Assembly (NCBI GenBank): GCA_009746045.1
Contig: RPFO01002275.1
Coordinates: 62,001-126,000, forward strand
Direction: 5' to 3'
Length of the DNA stretch: 64,000 bases
Source: Mesostigma viride
Taxonomy: Eukaryota > Streptophyta > Mesostigmatophyceae > Mesostigmatales > Mesostigmataceae
The notes below the pieces were generated by a model. The model was not told the origin of the DNA and made no database searches. It saw nothing but the letters and a program-made list of their open reading frames with translations. Position numbers and translations under genes: made by a program. Numbering within the stretch: position 1 is the first letter of the stretch; every line of letters starts with the position of its first letter. This document shows, one piece after another, positions 30,781 to 42,101 of this stretch.

Positions 30781-31842
30781 CTGGAAGGACTCAGGTCGAG
30801 CCCAATCATCTGGAGACTCACGCTGCAGGAAGCTCTGATCAGTGAGTGTGGCTTGAGAGTGTCTTCAGTTGATCCCTGTTTGCTGCTGGCCCAATGGGAG
30901 GGTCTGCCAGTGTATGCTAGTTTGCATGGAGATGATCTGCATTTGCTAGCCCCCACGACCTGGCTGAAGAAGTTTATTCCTGTCATCAGTGGCAAGTTTT
31001 CACTGGGCAAGGAGCTGTGGCAGGAGCCCAACAAGCCTGTAGTGTTCTGTGGAATGCAGGCTACCCTGTTCAGGAGGGATGGGGAGTGGAGTATCAGGCT
31101 TCAGGCTGGAGGAGATTATAAACAGACCATTGTGAAGGCCTTGCCAGAGAAGATCACCCAGGCTGCAGGACCTGAGTTGAGAGGCATGTGGGCCTGGTTT
31201 GCCAGCATCTGTGGTCCGTCTTTGATGGTCCATAGCAGAATGCCTGATGAGGTGCTTGAGGATGAGAAGCCTCGAGTCATAGCCCGGTTGGTGGAGAGTA
31301 CCCCTGATCTGATTTTGTCTGGGATTGACTTTGCCCAGCCTATCACCTTGGAGATCTTTGTTGACAGTTCCATGGATGCTCGCCAGGTTACCAAGGTCAG
31401 GGGGAGATCTGCTGCTCTGTTTGCTTTTTATCAGAGCAGGGCAAGTTTGTTCAGCTGGTACAGCAGACTGCAGAAGAGGGTCTGTATCAGTTCAGATGTG
31501 GCAGAATGCAGGGCCATATGCGAGGGGATCCAGTCCAGCTTGTACATAAAGGAGTTAATGCTGGAGCTGGCTTCAGTTACCCCTTGGACCTTGCAGATGG
31601 AGACGTTGTTGCTAACAGACAGCATGGGTATGGTCCAGTTTGTTCACAAGCAGCTGGCCAGAAGCCGGGACCTGGATTATTTGTTGCTGAAGGAGTTGGC
31701 CAGTTTGGTTGACTTGAAGCATATCCCTGGCGAGGAGAACCCTGCTGATGCATTAACAAAGCTGCCACACAAGGCCCCAGCCCAGTACAATGTACTGAGG
31801 AAGCTCATGAATGCTGACTGTCAAGTCGGTCTATCTGTCTAA
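30781..31842 (+). pseudogene. Element C pol fragment: RT and RNase H
   Basis: The frame is open from the junction (LEGLRSSPIIWRLTL) to the TAA ending at 31842. RT has VDPCLLL and YASLHGDDLHLLA, again with HGDD. RNase H has FVDSSMDARQ, WYSRLQKRV, AECRAICEG, LTDSMGM and NPADALTKL, all catalytic positions kept. It is about two thirds identical to Copia-1A, hence a different family. The lack of the upstream part makes it a fragment, but what remains has no internal stop. Confidence 0.85.
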
Positions 31843-32593
31843 AAGCTGAGAGCTGGGTGCTTAAGTCTCTGGATATCAGGCTGGGAGCTTGATTGTACAT
31901 AATCCTGAGCACACCTTGAGGGGTGAGACATGTCTCTGGTGTGGGAATGTCTGACATTGTCTCTGATGGAGAGATGTCTATCTGGGGTTTTCATCTCAGT
32001 CTGAGGTTTCCCCAGATCTGTGGTTTGTGGGCGGGGTTCGATTCCCTGGTGCCGTCTTAAGGCGGAGTTTCACGGACTGGCTGACCCATCCACCATGCTG
32101 GTGAGGTGGCGACAGGTCCCCTGATTTTCCACGGTTGGAACGAGTATAGGAGCTTGTGTTTTGCATGTGCTTCGCGTAGATGTTGTGTCTGGTTCGATAA
32201 GGGGCAGCAGACCGGCGCCGACTCCCGTCTGGGGGTCAGCAATGTTTTCTGATGAGCTGTTGTGGGTGATCTGTGGGGTTTCGCCTATGTAAGGTCCTGA
32301 AGGTTGTACATACTTCTCAAGTTCTTAGCTGAACACCTATGGGCTGCCACAGTTGGCCAACCTCTTGTACATGGGTAACACAACGAGCCTCCCGTGAAGG
32401 GATAGGGACTCATTGTAATTTGTTTGTGCTCCTGAACCAGTATGGGTGCTATGTACATATAATAAGGAATCCAAGCTGACTGTCATGCCCAGCGGGTTGT
32501 GACTTGTAGTCGGGGAGGATGTCCAGTACCCATTGTGTGTGTTTGTATGTAGACTTGTGTGAGCTGCTACAGCTCAAGAAAAGAAAGGATTGG
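31843..32593 (+). other. Element C 3' untranslated region
   Basis: No gene is seen. It holds GGGGTTCGATTCCC at about 32034 (T-arm/B-box-like), 191 bp after the pol stop. It ends with a purine-rich run, CAAGAAAAGAAAGGATTGG, that abuts AGTTAACG. Confidence 0.6.
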
Positions 32594-33263
32594 AGTTAAC
32601 GCCAAGCGCATTTGCGTGATCCTGATTCGGCATTTATCTGCGATTCCAGCGGCACCGGAACGAGTTCATTCCGACAAGTATCAAGAAAGTTATGGCGTTC
32701 CGACTTCCCGGTCGCGCGCGAGCGCGAGCCGGCTGTTCGTCTAAGTCGGACGTGAATATTTGCCGACGACATATGGGGTCGACAGTAATTCCTGGGCTGA
32801 CAGGAATTAGGTGCTGAACCTACGACGGTATTGGGTTAATACGTCGTACACAGGAAATAGGAACCTTAACCTGTGGTCTGGTGGTACCGCAGGCCTAGTC
32901 CTGGACTTCTAGGTGCAGATGCAATAATCACTGTGGTGACTGTACTCTGTGGTCACTGTGCCTGTATGGCAGACCTACTGTATAGGAACTGGGCGCTGTA
33001 CAGGTAGTGAATACTGTACCGGGGGTGTTATTACTGAGCAGGCCTCCTAGGCTGCTCAGGACTAGCAAGCACAGTGCACAAGTATATAAAGAATAGGCCA
33101 GTGCCAATTGGGCATCTCTTGCGAGCCCGCCTCACGTGTGTTGCCTTGACTTGGCAAACTCGTGTACAAGCCTCAAGTGTGTGAGCGCTATAACATTATC
33201 CAATTTTAACAAAGCTCCGTTTCCAACCATATTCACACATTGCTGCATTGCAACCATATCCTT
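32594..33263 (+). repeat. 3' LTR of element C (right end approximate)
   Basis: It starts AGTTAACGCC after the polypurine tract, the same arrangement as Copia-1A and 1B. The length is assumed similar to theirs (650-680 bp), because no second copy is available and no TG...CA ends exist. It contains a clear TATA box at 33083-33090 and short repeats of CTGTGGTGACTGTACTCTGTG type near 32930. Confidence 0.5.
33083..33090 (+). promoter_or_regulatory. TATA box in element C LTR
   Basis: TATATAAA lies about 490 bp into the LTR, a plausible U3/R position; transcription would start about 30 bp downstream. Confidence 0.5.
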
Positions 33264-36200
33264 TCACATTGCGTTTGCTAAGAGCGTTAACTCCTTTGCC
33301 ACAAGGTAGTCCAAGTCAGTAGTAGTGGCCCTCTCGTTCTTGATAAAAGAGACCACGGGCTTATTATCACAATAAACCCTGACATCAATCACAGGTTGAG
33401 GTCTTATCTGACTCAGACACCATAAGAGTAGCTCTCTTATGTATATGGCATCGCGAATGCACATGGCGTATGCCCTGCACTCAGCGGTGTCAATGCCAGC
33501 AAACCGCCTTCTCTGAAGGTTACTGGACCAGTATACCAACGAGGGCTGTTTGCCTTCATTCCTGATGGTGATCAGGCATCCGGCTCTGGCACCAATCTTG
33601 TTGGCAGATCTAGACTCTTGGCTAGCATCTGTATAGGCGTCTATGATGATACGCCCATGCCAGTCTACACCGGACAACACCAAGTCAGGAGATTCATTGA
33701 GGCAGCTCTCCAGGCGCCTCCTTCCTTCTCCTACAACAACAGAGTCTGGCATCCTACTCTGTACTGCCAGGTCAGGGTTAGTTGTGGCAGCCAGCCAACC
33801 CAATTGACCTTTAACCGTAGGGGCATTCTCCTCAGTTACTCTCTTGGGCAACTGAGTTATCACTTTTTCTTTATACCCCTTCGCCGATTGCAGCTTAAGA
33901 TGCCATCCTTTGTCATCTTGGAAAAGGGTACAGCCAATGCCACAGTAAGGTACCTGGCTGTTTTTAGTAAACCATGCTCTGGTACCAATAGGGGACTTGT
34001 CATTGAGCCTTTTATAGGTCTCATTCAACCATCCCTTGGGACCAATGCGTTGCATGTCATCTCCATGTAAGGTAGCCCAGGTGGGTTGTCCCTTGGATTG
34101 CCCCACAAAGAGACAATAAGCAAGATGAGATTGTTGCATCTGACATCTCTCCTGGATGGCAGGAGCAATGGTTTCATACCAGATGACTGGACTGCTGACC
34201 AGTCCTTCCCAGCCCACTTTAGGCTGCATGTAGGGATGACCTACTTCAGCTATCCAGCATGCCAGCTGGGGTCTTGACACAACAGGGTCTTTGAGATTGC
34301 CAAGTGGCTCTGGCCACCTGAGGATCACCATGCAAAAAGGCCCTGGTGAAGTCATCAACTTCTGCTCCATAATCCAAGCCATAGTCCAAAGCACCAAGGT
34401 ACAGACTAAGAATAAGCCTGAGAACAGGATGTGACAGGCCAGGATCGAGTGTACAGCTCCTCCTTATCAAAGTCTGTAGTACCATGGAACTGGGTTACGA
34501 CTGGACGTGCGTTTGGTATGGGAGGCTCACCAAGCTTGCTCTTCATCTTGCATACAAAACGCAACTGAAGCATTTGAGCATTGGGTGGAGGTTCTGAAAT
34601 GCCTTCAAAAACATCCAGCGTTTGCCACTCCTGGAGCGCACGCACCAATGCTAGTCGCCAGGCCTCAAGGCCAGCGAAAGTGTGACAATCCAGGTCTACA
34701 TCATCAAAGGACATAGGGCTATGAGCAGCAAATGACCTTTTTGTGAGACCAAGAGAAGTCACACTGAGCTGGGCAGGTTCTACCAGCTCAGAAGCTGGGG
34801 GTATATCCCTTCCCCATTCTGCTCCTTTTACTGAACCGACACAGGCGGTCTTCCAATTTGCCTTCTGGAACATTTCAAGAGGCAAGAGACATCTGAATGA
34901 TTCCAGAGGAATTGGGTCACAATGGGTTTTTAGGAGACTCTTTGTGTTATTGGGGCCATCAACGATGGTAACACCGGGAGTCACCAAGAATGGCTGGCCA
35001 ATGAGAGTGGGCCCCTTATAGCCATCAACAACACAAAGTGTCAAAGACTCACCCAAGAATGGGATAGTGATATTCCCAAGAACTTGATGATCAGTGTTAC
35101 CCGCAAAGTCTTGGACAATAGTCCATGGACTGGGTTCAAGGGAATACTTATTCAGCAAAGCATTAAAGGGCGAGGTGACAGAGACCTCTGCTTTGGTATC
35201 CACATCAAAGCCATCAAGGTCCTTGCCCTTCTCTAGAAGAGAAGTTATTTTGGCAATCTTTAGTGAGGGCTTGAGCTTCTTTACAATATCCCGAAGCTCT
35301 TGAGGATTGCCTCTCTTGCCGAGCTGAGTGTTCAACCTGGACAACCCCTCCTCAGCTTGTCTTCCTTGGGCTGGTATTTTCCCATCAGTCTCCAAGGGCA
35401 ATGGCTTATTACCAGGGTAATTGAATCCAAGCTTTGGCTGTTCAGACTGAAATATGTTATCCACCTGCCCAGGGGTCTCAAGCCCATGTTCCAACGGCCG
35501 GAGCTTCCGGTGCTGATCAGACACCCTATTATCCAACAAGTCAGCTTCATCCATATCATCCTGTGATATCCCAGTCAATGTCTTAGGCTGAGCTTGCTGA
35601 GTAGTAGGCTCCAGTTGATGGGAGGCCGCCCTTTCTGGTAGTTGGAGTCCAGCCTGTTCACTGGCCAAAGGTGGACAGGAAAGATTGGGAGATCCAAATG
35701 CCTCTCCAGGGGCCATATTTACCAGGGGATTTTCTTGAACGTTCATTGGATCTCTCTTCAATCTATTCCAAGCCAGATGATAAGTGGTACCATTCCAGAC
35801 CACATCAGCAGTTTTCATCTCCAGGTCAACTGAGGTTATGGTCCCTGGACCCTGCCAATAACCACGTTTACCAGGAGCATTTTCTTTGTGGAAGATCACC
35901 TGGTCTCCCACCTTAAATTTTAATGATTCTCCTCTCTGTTTATCCTTTTCACAGAGATGAGCATACTGTGCCCACCTCTGCTTACTCCATGCCTGCATGA
36001 TGTCATCAGGGTAGAGGCCACCTGCTAGTCCACGAGGTGTGACCAGCCATGGAACACCACGCACTTTGAAAGTATGAAGACGGTTGTTCATGGTGTTTTC
36101 CACTTTTGCAGCACCCAAACACCTGACAGCAAAAGTTGGTTTAAACATCTCAGGATAATCCCCGGACATTACCAACTTCTTAAGCTCCTGTATATATCTG

Positions 36201-37096
36201 TCAACCTTGCCTTGGGCTTGGTGATCTTCACGACCCACAATCCTTAGGAAAGGCAGATCAGAGTATTTGGTCAGGCAGTTAAACTGCAAGTCCATCTGCA
36301 GCTTGTGAATGACTGCAAACTTCTGCAGAATAACAAGAACAGCGGCATGGAGGGTATTCTCATCCCCTGCTGCCATAGGTTCAATTCCAATGTAGCCTGA
36401 CCATTCATCCACAGCCACCAAGTAAGGCAATTGCCTGTAATTGGTGAAGTAGAGGATATCAGCTTGTAGATTTCCCCTACCATCTGCAGGATGCTTTGCA
36501 TGACGTTTGGAAGGCTTGTTAGCACACAATTGGCACACACAATGTTCTCTGACATCTTGATAAGCCTGCCAGAGAGCATTGTTATTAATGGCTTGAACAA
36601 GCCTAATGGCATTGTTTCCATGGCCACAGGCATCATGCAAACTCTTAGCCAGAGTCCTAAGATTAATACAATCATTAGGCTCAGGCTCTTCAGGACATGG
36701 ACGGGCGTCCACGTTCCTGGCAGAGCAAGAGTCCAAGTTTTTATTATCAATATAACAAGGATTATTGCTCTGAGGAGCTTGACTGTTAACAATATCAATG
36801 GGTGCTTGGCTACAATCAGGAGCTGCACCACATGTATTGTTCACAGATACGTTGCTCACCTGGGCAACACCATGTGGCATCTGTCTACAACCAGGAGCAG
36901 ATCCACATGTATTATTTACAGAAAGAGTTCCCTCTGGGGTACTCTTTTCATTCCAGGCATGGATAGAAATGCCACAAACAGGGGCACTTTTACTGCTGCT
37001 CACTGGGGCAGCTTTACGGTCAGTAGGGGTTACTGCTGGAGCCCCTACCACCTGGCAGCCCTCATCTGCCATGAAACCACTCTCATCAACGTCCAT
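33264..37096 (-). pseudogene. Element D pol: INT, PR-like, RT, RNase H (broken)
   Basis: It starts at the ATG at 37096. The zinc region LHDACGHGN...CQLC is followed by the integrase QADILYF (about 212), LQMDLQFNC (about 268) and KVDRYIQEL (about 297), where the usual catalytic Glu is Asp. The C-terminal module GKRGYWQGPGTI follows. The protease-like domain (FDVDTKAEVSV about 632, LIGQPFL about 697) again lacks the Gly of DTG. RT is broken by GATC inserted at 34443-34446 and CATG at 34258-34261; between them lie VDDFTRAFLHGDP and ATWQ. The catalytic box is LHGDDM (near 34064). RNase H has YTDASQESR, WSSNLQRRR, AECRAYAM and YCDNK, and ends abruptly at 33264. Confidence 0.85.
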
Positions 37097-37134
37097 GAGG
37101 ACGCTGTAGGGGTTATATAAACAGAGAGGATCAT

Positions 37135-38352
37135 CTAGTTTTTCTGCTGCTGCTTCCTCTTGCGGCCATGAGAGTTATTGCCACCCCGCGGCTGAGAAGC
37201 ATCACCACCACGCGGCTGAGAAGCGTCACCACCACGAAGGGCACCGCTCTTGACGGCTTGGGAGATCTGCTGCAGCAGCTTGAGGACCTCCATCTGGGTA
37301 TCCTTGGCTCCAGCGCCAGCCTTACTCCTGCAGGCAGACGCAACATGACCAGAATTGCCACAAGACTTGCACTTGCGAGAGTAGCAATCCTTAGCCAGAT
37401 GGTTAGTCCTATTACAGAAAGTGCAGGGAGGGAAGGACTCAGAATTAGCGACAACCTTACCCTTACATGCGCGGCGTGTGTGCCCGGGCTGCCCGCAGTT
37501 GTAGCAGAAGATTTCCCGTTGCTGCTCCATCACCATGGCGACACGAGGCACCTCCGCGGCACCTCCTTCTCTGGAAACACGGGTTTGGTTCGTCAGGAGC
37601 TCCTTGAGGTGAGCTCTGCATCGGTGAGTGTCGCTCAGGTAACCGCGGCAGTTGGCGACTAAATTCCGCTTCTCGGACTCGGATAATGCACAGTTTTGGA
37701 TCCAGCGGAGATTCACCGCCTCGTCAGGCCACCGGAGCCCCTGCTTCTCCAGCGTATCATAGTAAGAGTTGAGGTGCTCGATGATGGTCTGCCCGGGCTT
37801 TGGCTTTGCATCTACAAATTCCTCGATCTCGTCGCAGGTTTTGGTAGTGACAGAACGAAGAAAAGTCTCTCTTGCTCGGCGCAGAAACTCGAATGGCGAC
37901 CACCGCAGACGCTGTGCGCGGTCCAGCAACGAAATCCACTCTGGGTGGTTCTTTTCGCGGTCTCCCAGCGGAGTTCCGCGAAGAAACTCCAGCCAGTCCG
38001 GAATGATGTCTCGGTTGCCCGCGAGCCTGCGGAAAAACGGCCCCAGCGAGGCTACAAAGCGATCCCGGTCTGCTTGAATAGCACTAGGTACCAGCGGGGC
38101 TGGAACCCACTTCTTGATTGCCGACAACAGCTTCGCCTCCTGAAGTAAGGTCTCCCGCCGAAGCACCTTATCACGCGCACGCTGGTTGTCACTACTAGTA
38201 CTTCCCTGCCCGCAGCCCTCCTCCCGGGGCTGGTCGGACATATCTTTATTGTCATCCCTGTGCTCGCCTGGGCCAGGGTATACAGAAATCTGAGCCGGTC
38301 CGTGCTCACCAGGGCCAGACCTCGTCTCTGAAAGATCGTCGTCCAAAGACAT
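37135..38352 (-). CDS. Element D gag with three zinc knuckles
   Basis: 405 residues from the ATG at 38352 (MSLDDDLSETRSG). A helical capsid-like region (LGPFFRRLAGNRDIIPDWL, then FLRRARETFLRS) leads to three knuckles: CYNCGQPGHTRRAC, CTFCNRTNHLAKDC and CKSCGNSGHVASAC. The tail has a short GGDASQPR repeat and ends in basic KRKQQQKN. Pol begins 39 bp after the gag stop, in another frame with its own ATG. The partner copy E (63391 onward) is nearly identical but frameshifted. No break is seen here. Confidence 0.88.
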   Translation of the reverse strand: MSLDDDLSETRSGPGEHGPAQISVYPGPGEHRDDNKDMSDQPREEGCGQGSTSSDNQRARDKVLRRETLLQEAKLLSAIKKWVPAPLVPSAIQADRDRFVASLGPFFRRLAGNRDIIPDWLEFLRGTPLGDREKNHPEWISLLDRAQRLRWSPFEFLRRARETFLRSVTTKTCDEIEEFVDAKPKPGQTIIEHLNSYYDTLEKQGLRWPDEAVNLRWIQNCALSESEKRNLVANCRGYLSDTHRCRAHLKELLTNQTRVSREGGAAEVPRVAMVMEQQREIFCYNCGQPGHTRRACKGKVVANSESFPPCTFCNRTNHLAKDCYSRKCKSCGNSGHVASACRSKAGAGAKDTQMEVLKLLQQISQAVKSGALRGGDASQPRGGDASQPRGGNNSHGRKRKQQQKN

Positions 38353-38365
38353 CGAAATGAATACA

Positions 38366-38642
38366 AGTTGCAAATAAATGGAATGCGATGTAAAACAGAA
38401 AGCATGAAATGAACGTTGCGTTTATTGTTCTCGTACGTTATTGTCGTCGTTGCATAATTCGTCTTCGTTGCGCATAAGAACCTGTTGCGCTTGGCACCTT
38501 CATCAGTCTTGCTGAATATCCTACGTGGACATGCATTCCATGTAGTTCAGTGCATGCCGCGTGTTAGATACTTCTAGAATCCTCTAGGAGGTACCAAGGC
38601 AGATGCGCATACATGATAGGCCGATAGTCGGCTCAGTCCTCT
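38366..38642 (-). repeat. 5' LTR of element D, gag-proximal part
   Basis: It ends (element sense) in GCAACT at 38366 and is homologous to 61252-61530 and to the inverted 63100-63377. It is cut at TCCTCT (38637-38642), where Copia-1B entered. The remaining part is 60725-60939. Confidence 0.8.
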
Positions 38643-39324
38643 AGTTATAGCATATTGGGACGCCAATGTGCTAGTTGGATGCAGGATGAGGAGACCTTTC
38701 TAACGCCGTACTGACCGCCTGAAACAGACAAGGGACGTGAGAGTTATCAGGTCCCGAAGTACTGCCGACCGGCGGCGGTGGCAGCTAGTGCACACCGAGG
38801 TCGCCGTGGACAGGACACGTGGCAGGCAGGGCCTGCACAGGCTTAGCCTGGACCATCACGTGACTAAGGTCCACGGAGGCTGAGGACGCAACGGTCCTGT
38901 GGCTAAGTAGAGACCAGTAGGCCAGTCGCGGGCTCTGCAAGGATACGCATCCGTGCAGAGCTGTGACAGGAACTGGTGATACCTAGTCACGGGATGTCAG
39001 AGGTCCTTAACGCTGCCTGCAGCGAGGATGCCGAAGGTAGCGGTAAGCTGAGCTCGATCTGGCAAGGTAGCGGTGCACTGTGCGAGGCCGACGGGAGATG
39101 CCTTAGGGCACGATGGAAATGAGGTAACATAAAGCTATGGCCTAAGGCAGGTCAAGGCAGTTGATCTTTGCCGACGCACCGTCCAGTTGTCACTTGGAGT
39201 GAGCAAGCCAGCGAGAGCGTTACCTGGGGCGAGGAGCAAAGGTTGCAAGCTACGCGACCTAGGTCCTAACAGTCGCGACAAGGACCAGGAGCTCACAGCA
39301 GCTGCCTGGCCGGAGTCGCTAAAT
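38643..39324 (+). repeat. 5' LTR of Copia-1B
   Basis: About 682 bp, AGTTATAGCATATTGG to GCTAAAT. Compared with the 3' LTR (674 bp) it differs by short indels: extra CTAG at 38785-38788, GATC at 39056-39059 and TA at 38648-38649. It contains CATCACGTGAC (about 38856). The ends are not TG...CA. Confidence 0.8.
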
Positions 39325-40218
39325 CGTATTATTGTTCCGGGTTTTTGTGAAGAGCTCCGGGAGCAGTGGTTTTGCTCTGCGACAGGCACGAGAAGCAATG
39401 ACGCCAGGCCAGCTAGGCTGCAGGCGGTTGTTTTCCTCGGTGCTCGGCAGGGCGGAGACAGTGTTATAATATGATGTCGAGACGGCCAGATTGACGGGTT
39501 TGGTGGTCTTGCTACGTGCTCGGGACTTTCTTGGGCGAAGTTGCTGTGATGTCGCTAGGTGGCGCCAGGTGTTTGCTCGCGTCGTGGCTAGTTAAAGCTA
39601 TGGCGAAGGGGCTTTGGTGACGCTAGCGGTAGTGAAAGCGGCAAGCGAGACAACCCGTGCGTTTCGGCAGCCAGATCTGTCCAGTCGGCGAGGAATTGAG
39701 CTTTGCCTGGACTGGTGTGGGTTTGAGGATTTATAGCCTGTGCCCTCGTTGCTTGGCAGCATTTCCGGATGAGCGTTTTGGTCGGCATATTCGTCAGAGC
39801 CAGGAGCAGCCTGTCGTTTCCCCTGCCACGCTTGAGGTGGTAGTGGTCTGCAAGGGCTGGACGTCAAGGACGTGTATTGCGGCTTGTAGAACGACTGAGA
39901 CCGGAAAGAGCAACTGCAGCTGTCAGAGTGCATGGCAGCAAGCGACTGGTAGCGGCATCGTCACGGCAGTGGTCTACAAAGAGAGCGGTGGACATTGTGG
40001 CGAAGCTTGAGACCTGTGCGGGGATCGAAATCATGCAGGGTGCGTGGTTTGGTATGAGCTCCTTCTGAGGCTTTGTCAACTGTCGAGCGCCTGGAAGAAG
40101 GGCGACCAGTAAGCCGGTGTTGGGGCTAGTTCCTCTGCTTGCAGGATCAGTTCGGCCTACGTCTCTTCGGTCCGGGCGTTGCTTTCATTGCTGCCACCTA
40201 ATTGTATCTGTGTCCATA
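39325..40218 (+). other. Copia-1B leader, no recognised gene
   Basis: About 890 bp between the 5' LTR and the first ATG. No TGG-type primer-binding site follows the LTR (sequence CGTATTATTGTTCCGGG). Several open frames on both strands overlap and none is recognised. The corresponding stretch of Copia-1A is unrelated. Confidence 0.5.
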
Positions 40219-40434
40219 ATGCTTAAGGGCAAGAACGGGGTCGGCGGCGGGAGCAAGGCGGTTGCGACGGAGGGTGAGAGGCGGAAGCGTCAGTGCCAGC
40301 AGTCGGCCAGCCAGAAGGGGAGGCGATTCCCACGATGGAGGGCGTGGCGGGGCAAAGGACGCGGTACCGGAAGCGAAAGGAGGAAGCTCGGGGGAAGGAG
40401 CGCGCAGAAGGGCCAACGGACAGCATTGAGCTGA
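40219..40434 (+). CDS. Small ATG-initiated ORF overlapping gag (Copia-1B)
   Basis: 71 residues, basic, starting at ATAATGCTT as in Copia-1A (3144). It lies in the same frame relative to gag and ends inside it. Keeping both the ATG and the frame offset in two copies that differ greatly upstream suggests the start codon matters, even though the peptide is poorly conserved. Confidence 0.35.
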   Translation: MLKGKNGVGGGSKAVATEGERRKRQCQQSASQKGRRFPRWRAWRGKGRGTGSERRKLGGRSAQKGQRTALS

Positions 40435-41559
40435 CTGGAGGAGGCCAAGGGGAGGGGCTGCAGGCCAACGGTGGTAAGACGGCCCGTGTGGCCGAGGCAG
40501 TCGTTCCTCCTCATGTTTCTGTAGACGCTTGGGCTGGGGGTGCTCGGGCTTCTGCTGTGGGTAGTGATGCTTGCGCGTTGCCAGGAACTAGACCCCACAT
40601 GAGTGCTGTAGCCGTGATGAACGGCCAGAAGCCTCTGAAGCCACCCGTGAGTCAGGAGGAGTTAGACAAGTGGTTAGAGGATATGGAGCTAGTCACCTAC
40701 TCCGTAGATCCCACTGTCAATCTCGTCCAGGTGCAGTTCCATGCTTCCTCAGTGAATAGGGATTCTTCTGAGCGTGTGAGGGACAAAGCCAGGTCTGCAG
40801 TGAAGGATAAGCTCTCTTGGGAGCAGTTTCTCCTGGGCCTGCGTCAGGAGTTTTCTGACAAAGTCCTCAACCTCACTAATCACTACAAGCTGGCCTATGA
40901 TACGTTTGAGATCAGGGGCACCATAGCTGAGGAATGGCAGAGGCTCCTTCGCATTGTGGAGAAGGGGTCTACTAGCCAGGGCTTCAAGATCCCCATCAGG
41001 GCTGTGGTGGATTATTTCATGGATCGTATGGGGCTCATTGTGGATGGTCACAATGCAGCTAGGCTGTTTGCAGATCAGACAGATGGGTCGCTGGCTGCCT
41101 TAGAGAGGGTAGTCTTGAGCATTCGCCCATCTGCCCCTGCTTGTAAAACCATTCAGACCTCAGGTGCTTCAGCCTCCGCTAGCCAGGTGCAGGGGGATGC
41201 CCCAGGGCAGGCAGCCCAGGGAGGTCCTCATCCTAGCAGGCGTCAGAGGGCTGGGAGGCGCAGGGGGGTTGGAAACCAAGGTGGCAAGGGCCAGCAGCAA
41301 GGGGCTCAGAACAAGGGTCAGAAGCAGGCTGGTGGTCACCAAGGGGGCAGCAGGGGGGGAGGTAGCCAAGGGCAAGGCAAGAGCCAGGGCCAAGGCAACC
41401 AGAATAAGCCAGGCAACCAGAACCAGGGGGGGTCAGAGGAAGGCCCAGGCTGGGAAGGAGGATAAGTGCTTTGGCTGTGGTAAGACAGGTCACTGGCACC
41501 GTGATTGCCCTGATCTGGCCAATGCTGCAGGAGCAGGTGGTCAGTCCAGGAAGCCGTGA
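40278..41559 (+). pseudogene. Copia-1B gag, one frame break
   Basis: The open frame without early ATG runs from 40278. Core MSAVAVMNGQKPLKPP begins near 40600; WLEDMELV and RQEFSDKVLNLTNHYKL follow as in Copia-1A. A G/Q-rich linker ends in a run of seven G (about 41426-41432), where the frame shifts. The zinc knuckle CFGCGKTGHWHRDC is in the next frame (about 41468-41510). It stops at TGA 41557-41559, followed by CTT as in 1A. Confidence 0.85.
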
Positions 41560-42101
41560 CTTAGTGCAGTGCCCCATGTAAATAGTCAGTCACCCCAGGT
41601 GGGGCAGGTGGCACTTGTAAATATGGATGATACATAGGGGTGCACCTCCTGTTCAGCAGCAGGGGGGTGGGAATACTGATGGGCTTGTTCTTCCACATGA
41701 TTGCAATGTCGCTGCTGCAGCAGTGCAATTCCCTGGGCCTGTGGCAGGTACAGGGTCTTCAGTGAGTGTTGGCTCTGGGAGTCAAGCAGCTCAGCTGGAA
41801 AGTCCTGCTGGCGCCGAGGGAACCACTGTTGGCTCTGGGAGTCAAGCTGTGGAGGTCCCTGGTTCCAAGGAGCAGGAGGTGGGTCGTGCGGTCCCGCGCA
41901 CACAGCCAAGTCCTAGTTCCTCCTTATGCAGTGAGACTGATAGGGGGTTGAGCTATGCAGCCGCTGGGCATACTCTATACCATGTATTTGGGCACTCTAA
42001 ACAGGCAGAAATGTTTGCTTGAAAGCTAGGTAAGCAGCCTCTGTTGGAGTCCTGCACTGCAGCTGCTGAGAACTGTGTCTGTCAGGAGAATCAGATTCAC
42101 C
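41560..42101 (+). pseudogene. Copia-1B pol, N-terminal remnant
   Basis: This matches Copia-1A 4497-5040: S/G-rich spacer, then GLSYAAAGHTLYHVFGHSKQAEMFA. The Trp that follows in 1A (MFAWK) is a TGA here (42020-42022). An additional TAG lies near 41634 in the readthrough frame. The sequence ends in the TCACC duplicated by Gypsy B. Confidence 0.8.

Larger units (their letters stand above)
30780..33263 (+). mobile_element. Copia-like element C, 3' half
   Basis: It contains pol from mid-RT (30781), RNase H, a 3' UTR with T-arm motif, a polypurine tract (CAAGAAAAGAAAGGATTGG) and a 3' LTR starting AGTTAACGCC (32594). The 5' half would lie left of Copia-1A, which sits at the break, and is not visible in this window. 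At its right end it meets the RNase H of minus-strand element D, so C was probably inserted into D. The exact right boundary (taken as 33263) is uncertain by tens of bases. Confidence 0.65.
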
